Assembly: GCA_009760855.2 (NCBI GenBank)
Contig: WPIO01000136.1
Location: 329,001 to 393,000 of the forward strand
Length of the DNA stretch: 64,000 nucleotides
From: Cristatella mucedo
Lineage: Eukaryota; Bryozoa; Phylactolaemata; Cristatellidae
Direction: 5' to 3'
Part shown: piece after piece, positions 23,871 through 36,452 of the stretch
Numbering within the stretch: position 1 is the first letter of the stretch
How the letters are laid out: each line of letters opens with the position of its first letter
Program-made: the position numbers and the translations under genes
The notes under the pieces: model-generated
The model's input: only the letters and a program-made list of their open reading frames with translations
The model's database searches: none
What the model was told of the DNA's origin: nothing

Positions 23871-24681
23871 CTATGGTTTAGCGTGTTAATCGTTTTCCAC
23901 AGCTGCCTAAATTTTAAAAGCTTCATTCAGAAGACTGCTTCTACAGCTAGCCATCACGTCCGATCCCTATCCAAGATTAGGAGCTGTCTTCCTCTGGCTT
24001 GCAAAAAATTTAACTAGGTCCTTAGTTCTGTCTCAGCTTGATTATTGTAATTCTCTTTTGGCTGGGCTACCAAAGAAAGCAACTAGGCCACTGCAGATGG
24101 CTATGAATATGGCTGCAAGGCTAGTCTTCAAGCTAGTCACAGAGGTTTGAGCACGTGTCTCCTTTGCTAAAAGAACTAGGATTGCTGCCGGTTGATCAAT
24201 GGATACAGAGCAAAGTTCTTACGCTGACCCACACGGGTCGGCTCCTTCGTACCTAGCTGAACTGCTGCATCAGTTTCAGCATCTTCGTGCCCTCAGGTCT
24301 CGTATGGACAATAAATTAGCTGTTTCATTCTTGTGCTTAAAGACCGATGGCGACAGCAGCTTTAGCTCTGCAGGTCCTAGACTGTGGAACTTGCTTCCAC
24401 AATTCTTAGGCAACGACAACTACTCTCCTGCTGCCGACTGTGGTTAATTTTTATCAGTAATCCTGAGCTGCTACTTCCGAGCTACTCACTACCTCAACTG
24501 CTCTCCTGACTCTGCAATGCTTCCCACCTTCTCTTTGTTGTGAGAGATGAAGTCTGTTGGCTACCGAATGCATACCGAAAGCTGCTTAGCCTGTGATTGT
24601 GATATAAAAGACTCCTCTGCGTAACACCCACAAAGCCCTTTGTGGCTTTGTGGAGTTACAGATGGAGATCCATAATGCAAC
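23871..24681 (+). mobile_element. LINE-B copy nested in LINE-A
   Basis: Translation in shifting frames gives SLSKIRSCLPLACKK, then SQLDYCNSLLAGLPKKAT-like, then ATRPLQMAMNMAARLVFKL, then SYLAELLHQFQ and DSSFSSAGPRLWNLLPQFLG (frame 24,199-24,447). The 3' UTR and GTAACACCCACAAAG block follow and the copy ends near 24,675. It is the longest LINE-B copy in the window. Frameshifts and an early stop at 24,445 break the ORF. Confidence 0.88.
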
Positions 24682-25350
24682 ATGCACAGTGTCAGCACGC
24701 ATAAGCACGCAAAGGATATTTCACTACGACCCAGCAAATACTGAGCAGGAAGAGGTGCATTTTTAGCTTCTTTTTAAATGTCGTCAAGTCAAGGGATGTC
24801 GTGAGTTCAGTCGAGAGTGAGTTCCAGGCTTTGGGAGCGTACGATCTGAAGATGCCAAAGAAGAAGTCTCCAAAGAATTAGAGGCTGCTTAGAGGTACAG
24901 CTTAGCGACTTGAGTCAGAAGAGCAGGTCTTTCTGTGCCTATGCTGATTGGGAAGTGGTTCTGATAGGTAGGCTGGAGCCACAGAATGAAGGGAACTAAA
25001 TGTGAGTGGCAAAACCAGAAGTCGGTGCTTATTAGAGGGAGCTCGGAGTGGAGGTCGTTGAGAAGGGCCGTAATGTGGCAACCACCACTCTCACGACCGG
25101 CAAGCCTTTTACATCAACAGTAAGCCCCTTTTTGCATAGGCCGGAAGGCCTGCAACAAGGGAGGAGCTGCTGAAGTCGAGATAAGTTACAGATGTATGGA
25201 CCAACTTGGACTTAGCATCCCGGTCTAAGCAGGTCCGAATTTTTACCATCTTATATAGCCGAAAGTAGGCCAACTTGACTGCGAAGCTGAAGTGGCCGTT
25301 TAGGAGACGAGTCACCTTGAAGCACCACGACGCCCAGATTTCGTTGCACA
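24682..25350 (-). mobile_element. LINE-A copy, remainder after LINE-B insertion
   Basis: The sequence resumes with CAGTGTCAGCACGCATAAGC and continues through standard LINE-A blocks (GAGTGAGTTCCAGGCTTTGG, AGGTAGGCTGGAGCCACAGA, CGGTCTAAGCAGGTCCGAAT). A minus-strand frame at 25,109-25,351 shows VKLAYFRLYKMVKIRTCLDR and KLVHTSVTYLDFSSS, matching the VKSAYFQLHNIAKIRACLD and SRLDFCNS blocks of better copies. Confidence 0.85.
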
Positions 25351-26184
25351 TGCTAGCTTGCTGCTCTGACCTGAACTCTGACCTGCTCTGACCGAATGGT
25401 AACAGCCGAGGCGTCCGACCGAGACCCTTGGGAGGACTAGTTCAACGTAGCACCCTACAGGAGGGCTGCTTTCTTAGAGCACACAGTACCGATTGCTGCG
25501 AAAGCCGCGGCTCGGTGTGCGCACCTGATCTGCTCTGGAGCACTCGTCTCCGGCGGCAATGTAGCGGCAGTGTAGCCACGTGCCACGTCCTCATACTCAG
25601 CCGTACAGTCGTACAGTCGGCCGGCGAATACAAGGGCTGCTGCTGTGTCTTTCTTGCACAGGAAGTGCTGCCGAGCGATCGCCCGCTGGTGACCTGGTCG
25701 GTGGGCGATCGCACGGGTGGTGCCAATCTCTGTGAACCGGTACCCTCATGAGCTCGGCTTTTGTGTGTACCCTGCATCCAGTTCATGCCTGCAGCCCAGC
25801 TGGTCCAAGCCAGACCGCACAGCTGCTGCTGCTGCTGCTAGCCGTTCGATGCCTCGGCAGCTCTGTCTCGGCAGTGCTGTAGCCGGGCCGTGTTGCCAGC
25901 TCCCACGGCTGGCACCTTTTTGCACCCTCTCGGGTTGCCACCTTTGGTGTGCACGACTGTGGGCGTTTGAGCACGGTGCGAAAGTAGTTGCTTAAAAGGA
26001 CAGAAGGACTGTCGTCTCTTTTTTATTTTATTACCACTAGATCTCGATTGCTTAGGCCAGCCACAACCGCCATTGTCATCCGGCCAACTGTGGCCTGCAA
26101 CTTCCGCTGCCAACCAAGATCGAGCCAAGCAGCAGCAGCAGACACAAGAGCTCATCGCAAGCAAACTACCGTTCCTCCGCCAGC
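25351..26184. other. 5' flank / 5' UTR of the kinase gene
   Basis: GC-rich DNA upstream of the start codon at 26,185. It contains CTG runs at 25,822-25,839 and near 26,128. No TATA box or other core element could be assigned. The ATG at 26,185 is preceded by GCCAGC, a fair start context, and transcription may begin here or farther upstream. Confidence 0.4.
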
Positions 26185-26604
26185 ATGCAGCCATCTGCCA
26201 CCGACTTCTCGGCAGCTGGTCGGTTGCTGCCGCCTGAGAAGCCGCTGACGACAGTCAGCAAACATGGCGCCGTCACTACGCTGGCTCTGCCAGCAGCGGC
26301 GGCTGGCGCCATCGCCAGCGGGCGTTACGTGTATCAGGACTTGAACAGTAACAGCGTACTCGTACAGCACACGCGCTCCCGATCAGCGTCCGCCGTCGCT
26401 CTGCCCTCGGAGTCTCTCGGCGCTGACTCGGCGTCCTGTGGCGGGATGTCCTGCATCCTCCAGCCGACTGAGGCGGCGCCGCACGGCTGGGGCCGCCGCC
26501 CGTCGGCGTACCTGGCCCTGCGTCATGCCGTGCTCACCCTCTACCGGCTCGACGACTTCACCATGGACAAGATTGGCCAGGGATTCTTCGCAGACGTCTA
26601 CAAG
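26185..26604 (+). CDS. TESK: TESK exon 1 (residues 1-140)
   Basis: Start codon at 26,185; the frame ends in ADVYK with donor AAG|GTGAAG at 26,605. It encodes a low-complexity N-terminus, then [20 protein letters not shown] and the glycine-rich ATP-binding loop [10 protein letters not shown]. The equivalent in vertebrate TESKs is an ALR.AV..L..LDDF block before the Gly-loop. Phase 0. Reading through into the intron gives only a CCCT-repeat-coded tail and is not used. Confidence 0.93.
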
Positions 26605-27321
26605 GTGAAGGCTCTGCTGCCCTCGCTGCCCTTGGAGGCTCGGAGGCCCCTCCCTTCCTCCCTCCCTCCCTCCCTCCCTCCCTACCAGACATCTGAGTCT
26701 CACCAGCAGATGCAGCAGTGGTGCACCACGTGCTGCATTTGACTGGCTTTATTGTGTCGTTAGCGATGCTGCCATATGTGCTGGCACGAATTGACCTGCT
26801 AGTAACTAGCCGATGCTGCCATATGTGCTGGCACGAATTGACCTGCTAGTAACTAGCCGACACGTGCGTCGGCATCAGTAGAGCTACTCGGCCTGTGTCC
26901 AGTTTGATTCGGCTGCCGGTGCCAGCTTAGCTTTGACAGTGCTCCTTTAGTCACTGCCCTTGTTTTGTTCCTTTCGGTTCACAAAGCCTTGTCAGCTGCA
27001 GGTGCTCACTGCCTCACTGGACACAAGACTAATTGGAATAGCATAGCACCGATTTAGATTTATGCCTGTTTTTCAAAACATCGTTTGTGACTTTATATCG
27101 TGCCACCCTATTGAAACAGAATGGGCAGTAAAGCGTTGCTGTAGCACTACTCACTGCTGTGGCAAGATAGAACTCCTAAAGTAATTAGGTTTAGGAAAAA
27201 ACAGAAAAAACATCAAACTTGGTCACGTGGCCCTGGCCACGATGCACTAGCCAGAGCTTATTACTCCTGCCTGCCTGGATCAATCCAGCTGGAGATGGCA
27301 TTTCTGGCTCGCGCTCTCTCT

Positions 27322-27382
<61 letters not shown>

Positions 27383-28147
27383 CTTGCATGCACAGTAAAG
27401 ACAGCTTTCATTCAGTTTTGAGTAAAGGCCAATCCTTAAGGTGCAGGAAACTCGAAACATTTACCCTAGTACAATCCATCCAACTGCGTGGGAGGGCGCC
27501 TAATTCCAGGTAAGTTGTCCGAGAGACCAACTATCTTTGCATAGGCTCATGCGGCCCCGGTTGGCTTATCGGCATTAGATTTGAGAATGGGTGCACTTGC
27601 ACGTGTGCTCGTGCACGTGACGACGAGGCTTGCTCGGGTAGGGTTAGGTAATAGGCCCTGTGCCTATATATCCCTGCTTGTTGTGTGACTACCGACTTTG
27701 CTAGAAGGAGAATCTGCTCCTCATTTCTACCCTGGCGTCACTCAGTGGTTGCCTTGAGCAGCAGTTTTCATATATGAGCAGCCATTGTCATGTAAAGCTG
27801 TTGCATTATGTAGTATAGTTATAGTATAATTCTCCCTCGATGGCAAGCGAGTCTGCATAAAACCTGCTGCTGAGTCCGAAAAATTCCGAGAACAATCTGC
27901 AGAACTTTCGGTGGAATTCAGCGTACACCAGTCAAGAGTTTTATACCCAAGTATCAATTAAACTTGTTTTATACCTTACAGTATATGTGCTACTTTACCT
28001 GACACTTTTTAATTTATGGAATTACAGGTACAGGTAGGATTTATACTGCATAGCTTTGCTTGCTAGATTTAGTGAGATCTGGGAACCTAAGATGTTCATG
28101 CCTGGTATGAGATGGTCCGAAAGTGAGAGAGAGAGAGAGAGAGAGAG

Positions 28148-28228
<81 letters not shown>

Positions 28229-28979
28229 ATGCGTGAGTAAGCCACTTGTGTGAGCATAAGTGGGTAGGAAGGGCACATGGCCGGCTTGTGCCCTTCGTCT
28301 GTCATTTTTTTGCTGTATCCAGCCTGCTCCAGTACCATCCGGTTTTGTCATTTGTGATCTGGTTTTGCTTCTTGGCAGCTTTAGGCTTGGCCAGGGCTCA
28401 GGTGTCGAGGGTGTTTTGCATTCCCGGGAATTGAAAACCAAATTTTTTTTGGGACCCTGGCATGGGCACTTAGCTTACTCACCGTGGAAGTATTGCCTGC
28501 TATTGAAGCTGTCTGCTATAGAAGCTGTCTGGCTCGGGGTCTCCTTCACTTCCTCTCCTCTCCCCTCAGCCTGCTTAGTCATGCAATTTGCTCGTTTCCC
28601 TTCAGCTTAGCCCACTGGCTCCTGCTGCTGCTGCTGCTCCACCGGGAGACTGGTGTTTCGGATTTGCCCTGTAGTGCCAGGTTGAGGGCAGGTCGCCTGC
28701 TGGAGTCTGTGCATGCTGGCTGCGCACCTGCGTTGTGCCGAAAGTAATCTCGGTCATTCCACCGGCACTAGTTGGACTGACCGGCTGCATTGACCGGAAA
28801 CACTGGTGGGAGACTCAAAGGAAACCTGGCTGCATGCCTGTGGATGCAGCAGTGCTCATGTGGGTCTGTGTCGAAGTAAACGCTGTCCTACTCTAGGCTG
28901 GGTACCAGGGGGTCGGTTGCCATTCGATTCGTTACGTGATATGATATTTGTATATGCAGCACGCCCATGCACACACATG

Positions 28980-29025
<46 letters not shown>

Positions 29026-30098
29026 CACACACACACGCACACATGCACACACGCTCGCACAGGCACGCACGCACACACGCACGCACGCACACAAAGCTCG
29101 TGGCGGTGAGCACCAGGGGGTGACCTAACCCGTGGCCAAGCGGCGCGTATGTACCGAGTGCGAGGCAGCCAGTAGCTGACAGGTCTCCTGGTCTGTCTGA
29201 AAAGGTGTGTGGCATTAGTTAGAGCCGATCGTCTGCTTCGATGTATTTTTTGTGCTCTGCTCGTGCACGTGCTCCGTTGTCGGCCGTGAAGATTCTCAGA
29301 TAGTTGAAATACGTGTTCTATATACAGTGAACCTGTGAGCCGGCCGGAAAATCTTACTCGTTTGACCCGTTTGTCCGCCGGTCCCTGGGAGGAAGAGTTT
29401 AGAAGATGCTCGCCATGTTTGCTCGGGAGAAGGGAATGTGTATGGCGTGTGAGAAGGGGCAACGTTTGTTGAGGCATCTGGTCCGGAACAGCAGCATTTT
29501 TGTTTTGTGGTGTCCCCCATCTTAGTCCGTGTGGGTGGTCAGTGGGTTCTCATGCAAGTTTCTCACACCCATAACTTGAGAGTCTCGCGACATTCCTGTG
29601 TTCAACCATCTCTGGTGGCCAGGGAGATCTGGACTTCCTGCATCTCTGGCTTTCTCGGGTATCTCTGCCTTCCAGCCACCCTTAGCGTAAACAGTGTGCT
29701 GCAGTGTGCTGTAGAGTGAGCCGGGTGTCAGGTGACCCAGCTGCTGCCCAGTTGCCTCCGGCAGCCTCCTGGCTGCTGGTTGATTGGCTCTGGCAGGCTA
29801 CTGCTGCTGCTGCTGGCACTTGCATGAAATGCATCGGGCCACCTTCGATCGTACCTCGGCTAGTCAATTAGTCAATACTCGGTCCTCTGGCTGCTCAGAT
29901 TTGCTTATCTCTATGTCACCCACTCGGTAAGTAGTGGAGGGCAATGTAGATAAAGCACCAATCATCCTTTACCTAGCAAACATGAGAGGACTAGGCTCAA
30001 CTTAATTGAACTCGGCTGTGGTGCCTCCAGCCACCACACCCATGGTTATCCTGTCTCATGTGCCTGTCCTGCTTGTTAAGGTACATGGCTTGCTTTTG

Positions 30099-30159
<61 letters not shown>

Positions 30160-33100
30160 TCTCTCTTTCTCTCTGTCTGTCTGTCTCTGTCCCTGTACCT
30201 GTCCCCGTCTGTCTCTGTCTCTCTCTCTTTCTCTGTCTCTCTCTTTCTCTGTCTCTCTCTTTCTGTCTCTGTCTCTTTCTCTGTGTCTATCTCTCCATCT
30301 CTCTCTATTTCTCCATCTCTCTCTATCTCTCTCTCTCTGTCTCTTTCTTTCTCTTTCTCTGTCTCTCTCTGTCTCTCTATTTCTCTGTCTCTTTTTTTCT
30401 CTGTCTCTGTGTCTATCTCTCCATCTCTCTATCTCTCCATCTCTCTCTGTCTCTCTGTCTCTCTGCCTCTCTCTGTCTCTTTCTGTCTTCTCTTTTTGTC
30501 TCTCTTTCTGTCTGTCTGTCTGTCTGTCTCTCTGTCTGTCTGTCTCTCTGTCTGTCTCTCTCTCTGCGTCTCGTGTCTCTCCCTGTCTCTCTCTGTCTCT
30601 CTGTCTGTCTCTCTGTCTCTCTGTCTGTCTGTCTGTCTCTCTGTGTCTCTCTCTGTGCTGCAGCATAGACATTGCTGGAAGCTGCAAGTCTGAATGTTCT
30701 CTGTCATTCCCGAGAGGCAGAATGTTCTTGGGAATATTTCTAAGTATTTTCAGGCAGGCTTAATGCTCCATGCTTGAATTTAGCATGTGCCCATGTGAGA
30801 ACGCATGCCACGTGTTTTCCGCATGCACACAGGACTACACTGAGCGCATGTCTGTGCCTCGTACTGCTGCGCATGCGACATGTGCCGTGCAATGGGTCTT
30901 GCTGATTTTTTTCAGCCCGAACCTCAGTTTACAATTCTGCCACCAGCTGCCCACACGCTGTAGGGTCGCAGGCAGACGCGACGTAATGCCGGTGGCCACA
31001 GAGAGCTCCGTGCGAAGTGCGTTAGTCAGTGGCTCACTCTGCTGCTCCTCGTTCGTTCAAGCCATTGCTTGCCAGCAGCGCTGGCGGCAGACGGTGCTCT
31101 CGTGGGCACGTGACCTGACGGTGCACGTGATCCTTTTTGCTGCAGGTTGCTCATAGGCTGACCGGTAAGGTCATGGTGCTGAAGATGAATCGTGGTAGGA
31201 GCAACACGATGCTGCATGAGGTGCAGTTGATGAATCAGCTGTCTCATCCAAACATACTTGGGTAAGGTCCACTTTTTTGATGAGCCCCCTGTTCCTGTAT
31301 CGATCAAGCTTGTTCAATTGATGGAGTTGCTGCATTTATCGGGCTGACCACCGATCGGTAAGCGGTGGCAAAGATTCGCCTTATCAGTTCCTAAAAGCAT
31401 GTCTTATAATTCCGAGTCACGAATACTTGAGCATTGCAGTACCCATCGTTCATGTTGGGTCCTTTTTGAGATTCTGGTACAAATCGTGTTGCCTGTGGAC
31501 TTTTGCGGGCCATGAGTTGGCACGTCTGTCCGTGTGCACCCTGCAGAGCTGTCTGCTGAGCCTGAGCAGGTGCACCTGCATTAGTCCGGGCTGGCGAGAG
31601 TGGGCCGTCCGGCCGTGCCTTGTGCAGCTCCTCCATCAACCAGACACGTGCTTGGTGCTGCTCCTTGTGTTGAGTCGCGCCGACTTGCACGCCAGCCCTC
31701 CTGCCACCACGCGCTCGCTTTGGCAGCACTTGGGTGCATCATGTTCACGCTCCGCTCGTTTATGGCCATAGGGCGGGCACGGTACCAGTTTGCTGCAACC
31801 GCTCGGTTTTTCTGTATGTGCTCGTCACTATGTCTGGCTGTGATATGGCGAAATATTAACAGTTTGTTATATTGTCGCCACTAGCGAAACTCCTTAAAAG
31901 TCTCAGGATATCGTAATTGGATTTGGGAAGCCGAAATTTCGTAGGTTGAATTGCAGTCAGGAAAGCACGTTAGCTTCTCTTTTGGTCTCTTGTCGTTGCT
32001 GCTGCGTTTGCAAAAAGTTTCGTCTACGGCGAGTCTCGAAAATGTGTAGCTCATAGGCTGCCTCTGTCGTTTGCTTCTGCCACGCTGCTGTCTGCGGTAG
32101 TTGTACACGACATTGTACGCATTGTCTTGGCTCTTTTTTTGTGTGTGGATAGGACTCCTTTCTTATCCCTAGCGGAGCTAATGGTTTTTTTTCTAATTTC
32201 TTGCCCCCCTCTCACCGTGTTCACTTTGGTGTACTTTCTATGTTGATCACTTCCCTGCACCTCGAGTTGTACTTCAATGCTCTCTCGTGATTCGCATTCA
32301 ACACCACTCGCATGTATATGCACTCAGCGGCAAAGAAATCCTCTGCAGAATGACCGCAGCTGCTGTGGTTGTAAATATATTTGGTTAATAAAAGGGTTTT
32401 CTGCAATCAAGACTACCAATTTTGTATCTTTCATTTCCTAGTTCCTTTCACGAAATGGAGCCAAAAGGGCACTGTATCTCTATGTAGTTCAGCGCTCCAT
32501 CGACAGGCACGCTCATGGTTGTTCGGTATGAGAAGGGAGCGCTGTCGTTTATGATGATATTACTCACCATTCAATTGCATTTCCCTTTGCGGCAAATGTA
32601 AAGAGCCTAGAAAGAGATTTGAGTTCTCTGAGGGCGCTTTATCAAGTGCATAATAGTAATTATTAATATTATTGTTTCAAAAAGGGTTAGACTATTAGTA
32701 TAGTGTGAGTATACTTTGAAGTATGTGTTTATACTTTTATGAGGTGCTACAGGGGGCGTGCTTATTAGACAGGTCCAAAGGGGTCAAAGGCTGCATGCAG
32801 GCACACCCTGCAGCTGCTCTCCATGAAGCTCCTGCAGTTGAAGTATCTATTCTTCTCTGGGGCCACAGAGCCTTTTGCGTGGTTTCAAAAAAGTATGATT
32901 GCATTGACCTCTGACTTCTAGTCACATCCCTCCAAGCCGAGAGGCTCAGCCCTACTGCCAAAATTCTTGCCACCTCATTGTGTGTTACAGTGTTCTGAAT
33001 GCAGCAGCTACCTATCTAACGCACCATTGCTCCCTCCCGTAGCACTTTTGATTTGCTCAAGTATATGTCAAAGCTTCTCAAAGCTGTCTTTGCATTGGGG

Positions 33101-36100
33101 ATGCTTTTTTCAAATGCTCGTTCGATGCTTCGTGTTATTAGTTATCCTATCCTATAGTTATCTTACTAACTTATATTACTACATACATCCTATAAGGATA
33201 ACTAGTTAACTAGATAGCTATCTATCCTATCTATCCTATAGGCTTCCTATCCAACTCCTGCCTGCCATTCGCCTGTCCTTCGTTATGCAGCCGAAGACTC
33301 GACAACTCGATACATCGAATGCTCGATGCATCTGCTCTAAACGTTTTGCTCATTAAGCGTCAGTGGTCAGTGTGCAGCTAATTACCTACATGCTAACCTG
33401 TATGTATGCATCGTATCCTGCCATTATCTCCTGTCTCCTCTCCCACCCACCCCACTGCACCTCTGCTGTAGCCTACGCTGCCGCCACCACCACTAGCGCT
33501 GTCGCCACCACCACTAGCGCTACCTTTGGGAGGAGGATGGGGAGACGATGCATGTGCATGAGAAAACAGTGCATGAGAAAGTAGTGCATGCAGTGACAAT
33601 GCAAGTGCATGCAGTGACAGTGCAAATCCACTGACAGAGTGGCAGGTCACACGTGCAGTCTGCTGAGTGCAGGCTGCCTGTTACATGCATGCCGCATTGC
33701 GGCCACCTTTTATGATGACGCGATCGTTTCCAGGTTCTGCGGAGTCTGCGTAAACGAGGGTCAGCTACATGCTTTGACAGAGGTGCGTAAAGGGATGTAA
33801 TGGCCTGCTCGAATGAATTGCCTGCATGCATGTTTTGGTGCGCCGTTGTCTACGAGTGTCTGCGAATTCCAGTAGTTTTCCCTAGCTCTAAAGATTGTGT
33901 GGTGCATGTTACATTTGTACGGCTTAAGTAAGAAACGTTGTCCGGTTGCTCAATTCAAATGCACGTTCCATGCAGCAAGGCAATTTGGAGAGGTAGCTGG
34001 AAATATTCGAGCAGTAGAGGGGTACGTAAAAGTGAAGTAAAGGTTGGCAGATTCAGCGGCTATGTGTATATAGTTGCGTATGAGCCTTGGTGGCTTTTGC
34101 CTAATGCTTGCTGCTCCAAATAAGGGATTGCCTGCGCCATCAGACGAACCCGCAACCTGGATCGTCAATTGAGAGCACCTGCCCCAGGGCTAAGACTCAA
34201 ATAGTGTAGATTGCAGAGGCCATGCGCCGCTAGAGAGAGTCTGCTGCAGTCACTGTGGAAGACCTGCACGCAGAGAGCTGTGCAGTTTGGGACCTATTGG
34301 GCAAAAGTGTCTGTGCCAGCCGTCAGCCAAGTTTAACAAAACCAAAGCTCATTATGTTCTTCAGAATTTATTCGGATGTGTCCAAGGAAATCGTTGCTAG
34401 TTTACCTTGGACGTTGCACGCTGGCGCAGGCTCTGTTTGCCTATGCAACTGACCTAACGTGCATGTTTTTCATCAAAGTCGAATGGTACGTGCCTCCACA
34501 CAAGTTTTGATGCGTTTAAAAAGCCATCAGAGAAAATTCAAAGCTTGCAGCCCGCTGCTGCTCTGCACCCTGCAGGCTGATCGCCGGCTGCACAAGCTGC
34601 ACTTCTGACGGAGGCCGAGCTCCTAGCAGCTGCTGCTGCTGCTGGCCACCAAACATGCCATACGCGTGCGCATCGTCAGCAAAATACATCATTTGCATTG
34701 TTTCATCACCCGTCTTCTTCTTCGTTTTCGCTCACTGTAGACTGCATTATCTCGACTCGACTGTGGTAGGGGAGGGCCTGCCACAGACTCGGCACTTGCA
34801 TCCGCTCTCTTCGACTTGCCCGCGTGCATCCGTAAAAATGGCTGCCAGCAAGTGCGCATGCGCTCGTTCGATTGCATTGTCGCAGTACATCAATGGAGGA
34901 AATCTGAACCAGCTCCTGACTGCCAAGGACGTAGAGCTGCCGTGGCACGATCGCGTCAGTCTGGCCGGCGACATCGCCAGCGGCATGTGCTACCTTCACT
35001 CGGCCGGCGTCTTTCACCGGGACCTCACTTCGAGAGTATGCTGCCACCGCTGCCTGCCGCAGCCGGGCCGAGCTTGCTGCTGCTGCTGCCGCCCATGTTT
35101 CGCCAACGAGGGCTCTGTGCTGCCTCTTGTTTTGCCAGCGTTGTGTCCTGCGTGCTCCACTGTTCACCTGGAACCGTGCCAGCTGCTTGTGCCACGCGAG
35201 CGACACACAAAGGTAAAAAAAGGCAAACGGAAAATTAATTCATGTGCATGACGCCCTCAGAGAGAACTCAGCCTCCATCCAGTGGGTGCTTTATGCATGC
35301 CACAGGGCTCGAGCCTGCATCCCTGTTCGTTAACGGCAAGCACCTTCCTCCTGGGCCGAACAAATCAGGACGGCCGCTGCCACACGCTCGCTACCACATC
35401 AGTGGAGTCACACAGATTAATGAAGCTGCAGTGTATACTTGCAAGCATATACTAATATAATATAAAATACAATTTAATACTAAAATATAAATACAATAAA
35501 AATAATATAAATAAAATATAAATAATATAATATAAAATATAGCCTAATCAACAGTGCCCAGCTAGCTACTGCTAGCTGAACCCAATGAGTCTACGTGTGC
35601 GCGTGTGCCTTTCCCCCCCATCATGTATGTCGTAAATGCACCAATAGTCCGGCGCTCGGGTTGGTTGCAGAATGTGCTGATCAGCAACCTGGAGCAGCAG
35701 GCAAACAGGCGAGCCGTCATCGGCGACTTTGGCCTGGCCACGAAAATTCCTGATCCTAGGTATGATTCGACGCCCGCAGCATCCGGTCGGCGGCTGCTGC
35801 AGCTGTAATATTCGGCTGCCTGCCGTCGGCGTTGCCGACACTGCTACTACACGCAGCGCTTTGCTGCTCATCTCTTGCAGCGACGAACCATTCCGGCTGT
35901 CCTCTGTTGGCTCAGCGTACTGGATGGCTCCCGAGTGTCTCCGAAATGAGCGCTACAACGAAAAGGTCGGTCAGTCCGCCGAGGTCAGGCTCGCTGTCGC
36001 CCCGAGCTCGTGGCAAATGCGGCTGTGCGAACCTTTGCAAATCTCGGCAAATCTGGGCCCGGTGTAAGTGAGGGGGGGGGGTGCTGCAAAGTGCGATGAG

Positions 36101-36371
36101 GAAAAGCGCTTTGGCCACCTCCCCCAGCCCTGTACTAAGAGCTGGTGATTCCCCGAGAGCGCTCGGCCCTGCCAATGAGCTGCCCGATGCAGCCCTGGCT
36201 CGGCGCCTGAGGCGTGTGCAGCGGCAAGCACCTTGCGGCTGCACGTGCTCGTGTGGAGAACTTCTTCTCTGTGTCCTTCCCTTCTTCTCGGTTTCCCTAT
36301 ATAGATAGATAGATAGAGATAGATAGATAGAGATAAATAGATAGAGATAGATAGATTGAGACATCTCCATC

Positions 36372-36452
<81 letters not shown>

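Noticed and set aside
30006-30707. Open frames of about 200 codons (SLSLSL on plus, RERERE on minus) in intron 1
   Set aside because: Products of the CT/CTGT polypyrimidine tract.
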